Origin: Thermomonas brevis | GTDB taxonomy: Bacteria; Pseudomonadota; Gammaproteobacteria; Xanthomonadales; Xanthomonadaceae | Assembly (NCBI RefSeq): GCF_014395425.1 | Contig: NZ_CP060711.1 | Span: 2,728,001 to 2,792,000, forward strand | Direction: 5' to 3' | DNA length: 64,000 nucleotides | Shown: piece by piece, positions 49,901 through 58,094 of the stretch | Numbering within the stretch: the first letter of the stretch is position 1 | Layout of the letters: each line of letters starts with the position of its first letter | The notes under the pieces: model-generated | What the model was told of the DNA's origin: nothing | Database searches by the model: none | Seen by the model: only the letters and a program-made list of their open reading frames with translations | Made by a program: the position numbers and the translations under genes

Positions 49901-50938
49901 ATGCAACTGACGATTTCCTCCCTGCGCAAGCAGTATCCGGGCGTGGCCGCGCTGGACGGCGTGGACCTCGACATCCGCTCCGGCGAGCTGGTGGCGCTGC
50001 TGGGACCGTCGGGCTCCGGCAAGACCACGCTGCTGCGGGTGATCGCCGGATTGCTGCATGCCGATGCCGGGCGGGTGCTGTTCGGCGATGTCGACGCGAC
50101 CCGGCTTAGCCTGCGCGAGCGCAACGTCGGCTTCGTGTTCCAGCATTACGCGCTGTTCCGGCACATGACGGTGGCGGAGAACATCGCCTTCGGTCTGCGC
50201 AGTCGGCCGAGAAAACGGCGGCCCGACAAGGCGACGATCGCGCGGCGCGTGCAGGAGCTGCTGCAACTGGTGCAATTGCCGGAGCACGGCGGGCGCTATC
50301 CCGATCAGTTATCCGGCGGGCAGAAGCAGCGCATCGCGCTGGCGCGCGCGCTCGCTATCGACCCGGCGGTGCTGCTGCTGGACGAGCCGTTCGGCGCGCT
50401 GGACGCCAAGGTGCGTGTGGAGCTGCGCCGCTGGCTGCGCAAGCTGCACGAGCAGACCGGACAGACCACGCTGTTCGTCACCCACGATCAGGAGGAAGCG
50501 CTGGAACTGGCCGACCGGGTGGTGGTGATGCGTGCGGGCAGGGTGGAGCAGGTGGGCACGCCGGACGAGATCTACCGTGAGCCGGCCTCGCCCTACGTGT
50601 TCGAGTTCATCGGCCGCGCCAACGTGCTGCACGGGCAGGTGACGGGCGGGCGCTTCCGCATGGACGGGCTGGAGCTGGATGCCGCCGGCGTGGCCGACGG
50701 ACCCGCGCGGCTGTACCTGCGCCCGCACGATCTTGCCGTCGCCGAACCCGGCGCGGGCGCGCTGCCGGCGACCGTGCGCGGCGTGCAGCGGCTGGGCGGA
50801 CGCATCACCGCCGAACTCGATGCCGGCGGGCAGGCGCTGGAGCTGGAGGCGTTCGATTCCGATGCGCTGCCGCTGGCGGCGGGCGAGACGGTGCATCTGC
50901 GTCCGGCGCGTTATCGGGTGTTCGCCGCGGGCACCTGA
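49901..50938 (+). CDS. cysA: sulfate/thiosulfate import ATP-binding protein CysA
   Basis: ATPase of the importer, 345 residues. Walker [18 protein letters not shown]-loop [21 protein letters not shown], signature [15 protein letters not shown], Walker [16 protein letters not shown] and the switch His ([12 protein letters not shown]) are complete. A C-terminal TOBE-like domain follows (residues about 235-345). It ends the sulfate operon; the next gene starts 113 bases later. Confidence 0.95.
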   Translation: MQLTISSLRKQYPGVAALDGVDLDIRSGELVALLGPSGSGKTTLLRVIAGLLHADAGRVLFGDVDATRLSLRERNVGFVFQHYALFRHMTVAENIAFGLRSRPRKRRPDKATIARRVQELLQLVQLPEHGGRYPDQLSGGQKQRIALARALAIDPAVLLLDEPFGALDAKVRVELRRWLRKLHEQTGQTTLFVTHDQEEALELADRVVVMRAGRVEQVGTPDEIYREPASPYVFEFIGRANVLHGQVTGGRFRMDGLELDAAGVADGPARLYLRPHDLAVAEPGAGALPATVRGVQRLGGRITAELDAGGQALELEAFDSDALPLAAGETVHLRPARYRVFAAGT

Positions 50939-51051
50939 ATCTGCCCGGCCCTGGCGGGAAGCCGGTCGTTTCCGTGTTTTGAATGGATGGGGAAACCCAC
51001 AGGGCCGGCCGCGGTGGCCGGACACCATTCATCACATGGGGATTGGCACGC

Positions 51052-51744
51052 ATGAAGCACTTGCGATACATCCTGCTGGCGACGGTATTGGCCAGTGGTT
51101 CGGTTTACGCGCAGTCGAGCATGGTGGGCGCCGGGCCGGGGTTCGTCATGCCCGGACAGGCCGCCGCCGCGCCGGCACAGGCCGCTGCCGCACAGGCGCT
51201 GCGTAACTTCATTGCCACCGTCGACGTCGGGCAGGCATTGCCGCCCGGGTTTCCGCTGGACGTGGCGGCTCCGGCCGCGCTCAAGCAGGCCCGGATCGGC
51301 TGGGGTTTCGCGGTGCACGATGTGCAGCCGGACAGTCTGCGTGCGGGCACGCCGCTGGCGCGTGCGGCGCAGGAAACCGGGCAGTGGCGATATGCGGTGA
51401 TGGTGCTGGGCAAGCCGGTGGGGCTGCTGACCATGGAGTACGCCGGCAAGGAGTGGCGGCTGGTGTCGATCGGCGGCGCCGGAATAAGCCGCGACGTGCA
51501 GGCACTGGTCGCACGCTATGGCAACCAGCGGAACGTGCGCCTGCGCTATCTGCGCGTGCCGCAGGCCACCGCCGATTTCATCGAGGTCAGCCAAGGCGCC
51601 GCGCCGGCCCGCTATGCGCCGTTGAGCGCGGCCCGCGAAAGCCTGGGGCTGCGCATGCGTCCGGATGCAGGGTTGCTGGATGCGGCCGAGCTGATGCCGG
51701 GCCTGCGCCAGGCCGCCACGCGCAACCTCAATGTCATGTACTGA
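51052..51744 (+). CDS. exported protein of unknown function, partner of the C70 protease
   Basis: A 230-residue protein with a signal peptide (MKHLRYILLATVLASGSVYA) and an Ala/Gly-rich mature N-terminus. The body (residues about 50-200) looks like a folded alpha/beta domain (LGKPVGLLTMEYAGKEWRLVSIGGAGISRDVQALV, with the conserved-looking RNVRLRYLRVPQATADFIEV), but no family is recognised. It lies 24 bases before the exported papain-like protease gene and is probably co-transcribed with it; a chaperone, inhibitor or substrate-presenting role is a guess. No cysteines are visible in the mature part. Confidence 0.65.
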   Translation: MKHLRYILLATVLASGSVYAQSSMVGAGPGFVMPGQAAAAPAQAAAAQALRNFIATVDVGQALPPGFPLDVAAPAALKQARIGWGFAVHDVQPDSLRAGTPLARAAQETGQWRYAVMVLGKPVGLLTMEYAGKEWRLVSIGGAGISRDVQALVARYGNQRNVRLRYLRVPQATADFIEVSQGAAPARYAPLSAARESLGLRMRPDAGLLDAAELMPGLRQAATRNLNVMY

Positions 51745-51768
51745 TCCGGACGCCAGGGAGATCCCACG

Positions 51769-52356
51769 ATGAACATGATCCATCGCCTTGCCGCCGCATC
51801 GCTGCTGGCGGGCCTGTCCTTCGCCGCCATTGCCGGCAGTGGCTACAAATATCTCGATATCGAGCAGGTGACGCAGGAACACAGCCAGTGGTGCTGGGCG
51901 GCGTCGTCGGTCGACGTGCTGCGCTGGTACGGCAAGAAGCCCACCCAGTGCGGCATCGTCAACTGGGCGTTCGGCCGCAACGATGCCTGCGCCAGTGCGT
52001 CGTTCAACTGGAACTCGTACGCCAACCAACCGAACAGCCTGTACGGCACTTATGGCAGCGTGCAGGACATCCTGGCGTCCAACGGCGTGCGCAACCAGGC
52101 GTATGCCTCCGCATCGTCATGGAGCGCGGTCGTTTCCGATGTCAACGCCAACCGTCCGTTCGTGATCCGCTTCGGCTGGTACGGCGGCGGCGGCCACATC
52201 ATGGTCGGCTACGGCTACCACGACCTCAATGGCACGCAGATGATCGGCTACATGAACCCGTGGCCAGGCGAGGGCTACACCTGGTCGAGCTACAGCTGGA
52301 CGGTGTACTCAGCCTACGACCACAGCTGGACGCATACGCTGCGGATGCAGCAGTAG
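51769..52356 (+). CDS. exported papain-like cysteine protease (C70/AvrRpt2 type)
   Basis: A 195-residue protease precursor with a signal peptide ([16 protein letters not shown]). The mature enzyme is compact and matches the papain-like C70 family: oxyanion Gln36 and catalytic Cys42 in VTQEHSQWCWAASSVDVLRWYG, catalytic His143 in GGGGHIMVGYGY and Asn163 in GYMNPWPGEG. Two further cysteines (Cys61 and Cys74) could form a disulfide, fitting an extracytoplasmic location. C70 proteases include bacterial effectors and free-living exported enzymes. It is followed by a GC-rich hairpin. Confidence 0.8.
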   Translation: MNMIHRLAAASLLAGLSFAAIAGSGYKYLDIEQVTQEHSQWCWAASSVDVLRWYGKKPTQCGIVNWAFGRNDACASASFNWNSYANQPNSLYGTYGSVQDILASNGVRNQAYASASSWSAVVSDVNANRPFVIRFGWYGGGGHIMVGYGYHDLNGTQMIGYMNPWPGEGYTWSSYSWTVYSAYDHSWTHTLRMQQ

Positions 52357-52365
52357 ATGGTGGAA

Positions 52366-52388
52366 CGGGGCCGGGATGCCCGGCCCCG
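52366..52388. terminator. hairpin after the C70 protease gene
   Basis: CGGGGCCGGG (52366-52375) and CCCGGCCCCG (52379-52388) form a perfect 10-bp stem with a 3-nt loop, 10 bases after the protease stop and 6 bases before the end of the convergent kinase gene. There is no T tract. Confidence 0.6.
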
Positions 52389-52393
52389 CGCGT

Positions 52394-54715
52394 TCATGGC
52401 GTGCTCGCGAGCAGGCGGCGCGCCTGCGCGATCTGGGGGCCGCGGCAATCCGGCCGCGTGCCGATGCGTTCCAGCGCGTCGCGCAGCAACGGCTGCCCGG
52501 CGTCGGCATCGCCCGCACCGAGCAGCGCCAGCCCGCGACCCAGCCGCAACACCGTCAGCCGCTGGTGGCCGGCGGGGTACAGGTGCGCGCCGACCGCCAG
52601 CGCCTCGTCGTAGCGCGCCAGCGCCGCCCGCGCGCGGCCTTGCGCCAGCGCCAGGTCGGCTTCGTTTTCCAGCAGGGCCGCCTGCACGTACGGCGTCTCC
52701 TCCGCGCGATCTCCCAGCGCCGCACGGGCACGCGCCAGCGCGGCGCCGGCCTGCGGATACTGGCGCAGGCGGATGTGCGCCATGCCGAGCACGCTCTCGC
52801 TCATCGCATACCAGGGATGCTTCGTCCCCAGGATGCGCGCGCGTCCTTCCGCGGCGTGCTGCATCCAGGCGACGCCCTGGTCGGCCTTGCCGGCGCAGGT
52901 GAGCGCCAGGCCGAGGTCGTGCATCGCCAGCAGCGTCATCTGGTGCGCGGGGCCGTAGCGCTGCTCGAAGGCGGTGGTCAGCTGCTGCAGTACGTCGGCG
53001 GCTTCGTCGTAACGTCCCATGCCGACCAGCGCGGTTTCCTGCGCCAGTTTGCTTTCCAGCGCGTAGGGATGCTGCGCGCCCAACGCCTGCGAAGCCAGCG
53101 CCACCGAACGGTCGGCGTGGGCAAGCGCTTCTTCCGGATGGCCCAGGCGGGCCTCGCACATGCTCAATCCCATGTAGGTATCGGCGCGCAGCACGGCGTC
53201 GGCATTGGCGGTATGCGGCAGCAGCGCGCGGTAGCGTGCGGCACAGGCGGCGAAGTCGTCGCGCACCAGCGCCGCGTGCGCGAGCTGGTTGTCGACTTCC
53301 GGCAGCAGCGGAGACGCCGGCCCCAAGTGATCCAGCACGTCCGCGCGCAGCTTGTTCAATCGCGGTTCGGCGGTGGTCAGGCGCGCGCGATCCAGCATCT
53401 GCCGCTCGCGCTGCAGGCGCGCGTCCAGCGTGCGCCTGTCGCCCGGCCCGTACAGCTTGGCGAGATGGCCGATGGCGAGGGCGAAAGCGCGTTCGGCGCT
53501 CTTGAAGTCGCCCAGGTTCGCCAGCGTGCGGCCCAGGCTCAGCTCCACCTGCGCGGCCACGTGCGGCGCGGCGCCCAGGCGCGCTTCCGCCCGCGCCAGC
53601 GCGCGTTCGGCCAACTCGGCCATGCTGGTGTCGCGCGAGCCGGCCTGCAGCGGATCGGCGCCGGGCAGCAGGTCTTCCTCGATGAAGGCGTTGATCGCCT
53701 CGGCGGTGGCGCGCGCGTGCTCGGCCACGTCGCGCTGGTGGGCGAGGCGCAGCATGAAGCCGGTGATGGTGGCGGCGAACAGCGCCAGCGCCAGCACGCT
53801 GCTGACCAGACCCAGCGGATGCGCGCGCGCCAGCAGGCGCAGCCGGCCCCAGGCGCCGGGGCGGCGCACGCTCACCGGGCGATGCGCCAGCAGGCGCTGC
53901 AGGTCGGATTGCAGCGCGGCGGCGGTGGGATAGCGACCGGCCGGTTCGGCGGTGGTGGCGCAGGCGATGATCGCCTTCAGATCGGCGGGAATGTCCGGGG
54001 CCGGCTGCGCGGGCGTGCCGGCCGCCAGCGTCGCCTGCAGCAGCCGTCCGAGCTGCCACACGTCGGCGCTGATGTCGGGTGGCGCGCCCAGCCGCTGCTC
54101 GGGGCTGACGAAACCTTCGGTATAGGCGGCGCGTGCGTCCACTTCGCCCAGCAGCGCAGCGACGCCGAAGTCCACCAGCATGGCGCGACCGTCGGCGTCC
54201 ACCAGCACGTTGTCGGGCTTGATGTCGCGGTGCACCAGCAGCCGCGCATGGGCGAACTGCACGGCATCGATCACCGGCAGCAGCAGGCGCACGCGTTCGC
54301 GCCAACCCAGCCCGGCGTCGGCGGCGTAGCGGTCGACGGGCGCGCCGTCCACGTGCTCCATCGCGAACCACAGGTGGCCATCGCTGCTGCCGCCATCGAG
54401 CAGGCGGGCGATGTGGGAGTGGCGCAGCCCGGCCAGGATCTGCCGTTCCCGCTTGAACTGCCCGGCGGCGTTGGCGGCGGATTCCCCGACCGGCAGCCAC
54501 TTGATCGCCACCTGCTGATCGAACGCGCCGTCGGAGCGCGTTGCGAGATAGACGATGCCCATGCCGCCGCGGCCGAGCTCGCGAACGATGCGGAATGCGC
54601 CCAGCCGGCCACCCGGCGAGAGTTCGTCCAGCGCCAGGCGTTCGCGCAGCAGCGCGCCGACCAGTGCGCCGCCAAGCACGGCTCCCGGCTCCAGCAGGCG
54701 GTCGGCCCGGCGCAT
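52394..54715 (-). CDS. transmembrane Ser/Thr protein kinase with C-terminal TPR region
   Basis: A 773-residue Hanks-type kinase. The kinase domain (about residues 42-275) has the glycine loop GRGGMG (48-53), ATP Lys72 in VAIKWL, catalytic HRDIKPDN (from 161), DFG (181-183) and an SPEQ version of the APE motif (203-206), so it looks active. A membrane helix follows (about 300-321, LGLVSSVLALALFAATITGFML), then some 450 residues of helical repeats with TPR-like spacing (Ala/Leu-rich pairs), probably periplasmic. The ATG at 54715 is two bases after the sigma factor stop, suggesting the pair forms one signalling unit. Confidence 0.85.
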   Translation of the reverse strand: MRRADRLLEPGAVLGGALVGALLRERLALDELSPGGRLGAFRIVRELGRGGMGIVYLATRSDGAFDQQVAIKWLPVGESAANAAGQFKRERQILAGLRHSHIARLLDGGSSDGHLWFAMEHVDGAPVDRYAADAGLGWRERVRLLLPVIDAVQFAHARLLVHRDIKPDNVLVDADGRAMLVDFGVAALLGEVDARAAYTEGFVSPEQRLGAPPDISADVWQLGRLLQATLAAGTPAQPAPDIPADLKAIIACATTAEPAGRYPTAAALQSDLQRLLAHRPVSVRRPGAWGRLRLLARAHPLGLVSSVLALALFAATITGFMLRLAHQRDVAEHARATAEAINAFIEEDLLPGADPLQAGSRDTSMAELAERALARAEARLGAAPHVAAQVELSLGRTLANLGDFKSAERAFALAIGHLAKLYGPGDRRTLDARLQRERQMLDRARLTTAEPRLNKLRADVLDHLGPASPLLPEVDNQLAHAALVRDDFAACAARYRALLPHTANADAVLRADTYMGLSMCEARLGHPEEALAHADRSVALASQALGAQHPYALESKLAQETALVGMGRYDEAADVLQQLTTAFEQRYGPAHQMTLLAMHDLGLALTCAGKADQGVAWMQHAAEGRARILGTKHPWYAMSESVLGMAHIRLRQYPQAGAALARARAALGDRAEETPYVQAALLENEADLALAQGRARAALARYDEALAVGAHLYPAGHQRLTVLRLGRGLALLGAGDADAGQPLLRDALERIGTRPDCRGPQIAQARRLLASTP

Positions 54716-54717
54716 GT

Positions 54718-55266
54718 TCAGTCCGGCAACAGCACGCGCAGGCGCTCGCGCGCGTCGCGCCAGAGCCGCTGCACGCTGCGCAGCGGCAGTTCCAGCGCCG
54801 CTGCGGTTTCCTGCTCGGTCAGTCCGCCGAACACCCGGCAGTCCACGACGCGCGCCATTCGCGCATCTTCGGAAGCAAGCCGCACCAATGCGGCATCCAG
54901 CGCCAGCAGGTCGTCCGCTTCGCGCTCCGTGCCGAGGCGCTCCTCGTCCAGCGTCACCCGCCGCGCATCGCCACCGCGCTTGGCCGCGACCTGGTCGCGC
55001 GCGTAGTTGACCAGGATCTGCCGCATCGCGCGTCCGGCCACCGCCAGGAAGTGTTCGCGGTTGTGGATGCCGTCGGCCTGCCGCCGCGCCACCCGCAGGT
55101 AGCATTCGTTGACCAGCGCGGTGGGATTGAGCGTCATCGCCCCGCCATGGGCGCGTGCCCGCCGCGCCATCCGCAGAAGTTCTTCGTAAAGGGAGGCGAT
55201 GGCCTGTTCCCAGGCATCGCGTTCGCCACCGCGCGCGCGCTCCAGCAACTGCGTGATGTCGCCCAT
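54718..55266 (-). CDS. ECF RNA polymerase sigma factor (TIGR02999-like)
   Basis: A 182-residue ECF sigma factor with region 2 (MGDITQLLERARGGERDAWEQAIASLYEELLRMARR ... LNPTALVNECYLRV) and region 4 (LTEQETAAALELPLRSVQRLWRDARERLRVLL). The LNPTALVNE block is characteristic of the group often encoded beside Ser/Thr kinases, and no anti-sigma gene is nearby. Inference: activity may be controlled by phosphorylation by the adjacent kinase. Targets are unknown. Confidence 0.88.
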   Translation of the reverse strand: MGDITQLLERARGGERDAWEQAIASLYEELLRMARRARAHGGAMTLNPTALVNECYLRVARRQADGIHNREHFLAVAGRAMRQILVNYARDQVAAKRGGDARRVTLDEERLGTEREADDLLALDAALVRLASEDARMARVVDCRVFGGLTEQETAAALELPLRSVQRLWRDARERLRVLLPD

Positions 55267-55337
55267 GCTTCGGCCTCGAGGCTTGTCCCGAGCGAGGTTA
55301 GCGCATGCCGCACGGCCATGGGGGAGCGCCCAAGATG

Positions 55338-55365
55338 GGAACGCCCCGCATGGGCGGGGCGTTCC
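55338..55365. terminator. strong hairpin between the GlsB-like gene and the sigma factor
   Basis: GGAACGCCCCGC (55338-55349) and GCGGGGCGTTCC (55354-55365) form a perfect 12-bp stem with a 4-nt loop. On the minus strand it lies 21 bases after the GlsB-like stop, fitting termination of that gene. Confidence 0.6.
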
Positions 55366-55386
55366 GGAGCGCGAATGGAGGGCGAA

Positions 55387-55638
55387 TCAGACCTTCTTCT
55401 TGCGCGCCGCCTCGTAGATGAAAAGCAGCACGATGGCCGCGCCGATGGCGACCGCCCACATCAGCAGCGTGCTGGTGATGCCGAGCAGGCCGGAGAGGTA
55501 GCCGCCCACCACCGCGCCGACGATGCCGAGCACGATGGTCATGATCCAGCCCATCGGGTCCGCGCCGGGCTTGATGATCCGGGCCAGCACGCCGATGACC
55601 AGGCCGCCGATGATGTAGCCGAAGATTCCGTTGAACAT
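55387..55638 (-). CDS. GlsB/YeaQ/YmgE family small membrane protein
   Basis: An 83-residue protein with three hydrophobic segments (GIFGYIIGGLVIGVLARII, GWIMTIVLGIVGAVVGGYL, LLMWAVAIGAAIVLLFIY) and glycine-zipper-like repeats, the pattern of the transglycosylase-associated/YeaQ family. It ends in a basic KKKV tail. Often stress-induced in proteobacteria; the precise function is unknown. Confidence 0.85.
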   Translation of the reverse strand: MFNGIFGYIIGGLVIGVLARIIKPGADPMGWIMTIVLGIVGAVVGGYLSGLLGITSTLLMWAVAIGAAIVLLFIYEAARKKKV

Positions 55639-55721
55639 GCTGCCTCCACAAGTTGACGGGATGACGCAGCGCCATCCTAGTGCGTCCGGATGGCGGTTGC
55701 GACATGGCCCGCGGGCGATGC

Positions 55722-56420
55722 TCAGCGGCGCAGGTTGAACTCCACCGGCACCAGCCCGATGGCCTGCACCGGCGCGCCGTCGCGGGTCGCCGGCTGGAAG
55801 CTCCAACGCTTGAGCACCTGCTGGCGCGCGGCCTCGTCCAGCTCGCGATGGCCGCTGCTGCGCGCGATGGTCACGTCCAGTGGGTGGCCGTCGACGTCGA
55901 CCAGCACTTGCAGCAGCACGGTGCCGCTCCACTGCCGCTGCAGCGCGACGCGCGGATACGCGGGCGCAGGCGCGGCGCGATAAGCCAACTGCATTGGTGC
56001 CGGTCCGCTGCCGGGGCCGATGTCCGGGCCGGGCGGGAGCGTGTCGTCGGCGACGCTGCCGGTGTCCGCGACGGGCTGGTTGCCGGTGTCGCTGACGATG
56101 GTGGATGCGGCGGTGTCGTGGGTCGGCGGCGCGACGCTGCGACGTTCGTGGGTTGCCGCCGGCGTGGCCGGGCGCGGATGCGGGATCGGCGCGATGTCGA
56201 CGATCACCGGCTCCGGCCGCTTGACGATGTCGCGGATCGTCATGTTCGGCTTCTGCGGCGTGAGCACGGCCGGCGGCGGGATCGCGATCGGCACCATCAG
56301 CAGGCCGAACACCAGCAGGTTGAGGGCGAAGGTGCCGCTCAGGGTGAAGATGCGCGCCGGGTCCGGGCGGAGCCGGGAGACCTGTGGATGGGCCGGGGCG
56401 GGAACGGATGCGTGAATCAT
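55722..56420 (-). CDS. tonB: TonB-like energy transducer
   Basis: A 232-residue TonB protein: one N-terminal membrane helix (IFTLSGTFALNLLVFGLLMVPIAI), a proline-rich periplasmic spacer (about residues 48-140) and a C-terminal TonB domain (YPRVALQRQWSGTVLLQVLVDVDGHPLDVTIARSSGHRELDEAARQQVLKRWSFQPAT). ExbB/ExbD genes are not adjacent, so it may be one of several TonB paralogues. GGAAAGGAG lies upstream of the ATG at 56420. Confidence 0.9.
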   Translation of the reverse strand: MIHASVPAPAHPQVSRLRPDPARIFTLSGTFALNLLVFGLLMVPIAIPPPAVLTPQKPNMTIRDIVKRPEPVIVDIAPIPHPRPATPAATHERRSVAPPTHDTAASTIVSDTGNQPVADTGSVADDTLPPGPDIGPGSGPAPMQLAYRAAPAPAYPRVALQRQWSGTVLLQVLVDVDGHPLDVTIARSSGHRELDEAARQQVLKRWSFQPATRDGAPVQAIGLVPVEFNLRR

Positions 56421-56658
56421 GGCGAATCTCCTTTCCGGTGAGGAAGCGGGAACCACGAGTCATGCAACGGGCGGGCGAAGGAAGTGGGGTTGAACGACAC
56501 GGGGTTGCGGCCCGACCGACGCACGCCCCTACGCTGCGCCCGCCGTCGCGGCATCGGCAACAGGGGCGATGCACGCGCGTTGGCCTGCGTTCAGACGGCC
56601 GGAAACGACGACGCCCGCGCAAGGCGGGCGTCGTGTGGGCGATGCGGGGGATCGTTCG
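56421..56658. other. intergenic region upstream of tonB
   Basis: This holds the tonB ribosome-binding site at its left end and the SIMPL-gene terminator (56608-56634) at its right. No convincing gene is seen; possible -10-like sequences are not distinctive. Confidence 0.4.
56608..56634. terminator. terminator hairpin after the SIMPL gene
   Basis: ACGACGCCCGC (56608-56618) and GCGGGCGTCGT (56624-56634) form a perfect 11-bp stem with a 5-nt loop, 24 bases past the minus-strand SIMPL stop codon. Confidence 0.6.
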
Positions 56659-57399
56659 TCAGCGCCCCAACTCGAACACCATCTCCACGCTCACCGACAC
56701 CGAACTTTCGCCCGGCGCCACCGAGGTTTCCTTGGCGTAGCCGGCATCCGCCGCCATCATCCGCATTACCGGCATCGGCGGACGCGGCAGGCTGGCGCCG
56801 CCTTCGCTGATGCTGACGATGCGCCTGACCTGCAGGCCCAGTGCGTTCGCGTAGGTCTGCGCCTGCGCCTGCGCCTTCTTCACCGCGGCCAGGCGCGCTT
56901 CCTCGAAGGCGGCCTCCGGTTTGTCCAGGCCGAAGCTGGGGCCGTTGATCTGGTTGGCGCCCTGCGCGACCAGCGTGTCCAGCACCTTGCCCAGCTTGGA
57001 CAGGTCGCGGACCTTCACGTTGACCGTGTTGCTGGCCTGGTAGCCGACGATGACCGGCGGCACGTTGTCCGCGTACTTGTACTGCGGGTTGAGGTTGATC
57101 CCGCTGGTCTGGACGTCGCGCTCGGCGATGCCGGCCGCGCGCAGCGCCGCCATCACCTTGTCCATCTGGTTGGCGTTGTCGCGCATGGCCGCGTTGGCGT
57201 CGGCGGCCTGGGTGACCACGCCGGTGGAGATCGTGGCGATGTCCGGGGTGCGGCTGGCCTCGCCGGTGGCGGACACGGACAGAAGCGTGCCCTGGGGCGG
57301 GGCGACCATCGGGGCGGGAGGGGGCGTCTGGGCGTTGGCGGTCATGGGCAGGGCGGCGGCAAGGGCGAGGGCGAGGATCAGCGGGCGCAGCATCGTCAT
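56659..57399 (-). CDS. exported SIMPL (DUF541) domain protein
   Basis: A 246-residue periplasmic protein with a signal peptide (LRPLILALALAAALPMTANA). The SIMPL domain is seen from LLSVSATGEASRTPDIATISTGV through AGIAERDVQTSGINLNPQYKY and VNVKVRDLSKLGKVLDTLVAQGANQINGPSF to the C-terminal SVSVSVEMVFEL. Family members (YggE-like) are linked to oxidative-stress protection in E. coli, but the mechanism is unknown. The start at 57399 is followed by a second Met two codons on. Confidence 0.86.
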   Translation of the reverse strand: MTMLRPLILALALAAALPMTANAQTPPPAPMVAPPQGTLLSVSATGEASRTPDIATISTGVVTQAADANAAMRDNANQMDKVMAALRAAGIAERDVQTSGINLNPQYKYADNVPPVIVGYQASNTVNVKVRDLSKLGKVLDTLVAQGANQINGPSFGLDKPEAAFEEARLAAVKKAQAQAQTYANALGLQVRRIVSISEGGASLPRPPMPVMRMMAADAGYAKETSVAPGESSVSVSVEMVFELGR

Positions 57400-57524
57400 G
57401 ATGGACTCCTGTGGAGGACGGCGGGAAGAATGTGCATGCGGGGAGTGAACGCCCGGTGAGCCGCAACGGGGTTGCGCGCCTGCGCCGGTGCGGCGCGCAG
57501 TCAGCCACGGGTTAGACTGCCCGG

Positions 57525-58094
57525 ATGCTGCATCTTGCCTCGCGTTCGCCCCGCCGCGCCGAACTGCTGGCCCGCCTCGGGCTGGAGTTCGGCCTCCTCG
57601 ATCTCGACGTTCCCGAACAGCAGGGGGCCACCGAAGCCGCTTCCGACTACGTACGCCGGGTGGCGCGCGAGAAGGCTGGCGCGGGCCTGCTGGAGGTGGT
57701 CGCCGTCCCCGGCGCCGTGGTGCTGGGTTCGGATACGGAAGTGATCCTCGACGGCCGCGTGTTCGGCAAGCCGGCCGACGCGATCGACGCGGCGGCGATG
57801 CTGCGCGCGCTGTCCGGACGCACCCACGAGGTGCTGACCGCCGTGTCGCTGGTCTCGGCCGGGCGCGAGGCGCAGGCGGCGTCGCTGACCAACGTGACGG
57901 TGGAGCCGCTGTCCGATGCCGACATCCAGCGCTACCTGGACAGCGGCGACTGGCAGGGCAAGGCCGGCGCCTACGCCATCCAGGGCCGCTTCGAGGCGCA
58001 CGTCGAGCGGCTGGACGGCAGCTACTCCGGCGTGATGGGCCTGCCGCTGCGCGAGACCGCCGGCCTGCTGCGCGCATTCGGACTGCTGCCATGA
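57525..58094 (+). CDS. maf: Maf-like nucleoside-triphosphate pyrophosphatase (YhdE type)
   Basis: House-cleaning pyrophosphatase hydrolysing dTTP/UTP and modified bases, 189 residues. The Maf loop MLHLASRSPRRAELLARLGL, GSDTEVILDGRVFGKPAD and GKAGAYAIQGRF (catalytic and substrate-binding acidic residues) are intact. It overlaps rng (ATGA), the conserved maf-rng arrangement. Confidence 0.94.
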   Translation: MLHLASRSPRRAELLARLGLEFGLLDLDVPEQQGATEAASDYVRRVAREKAGAGLLEVVAVPGAVVLGSDTEVILDGRVFGKPADAIDAAAMLRALSGRTHEVLTAVSLVSAGREAQAASLTNVTVEPLSDADIQRYLDSGDWQGKAGAYAIQGRFEAHVERLDGSYSGVMGLPLRETAGLLRAFGLLP

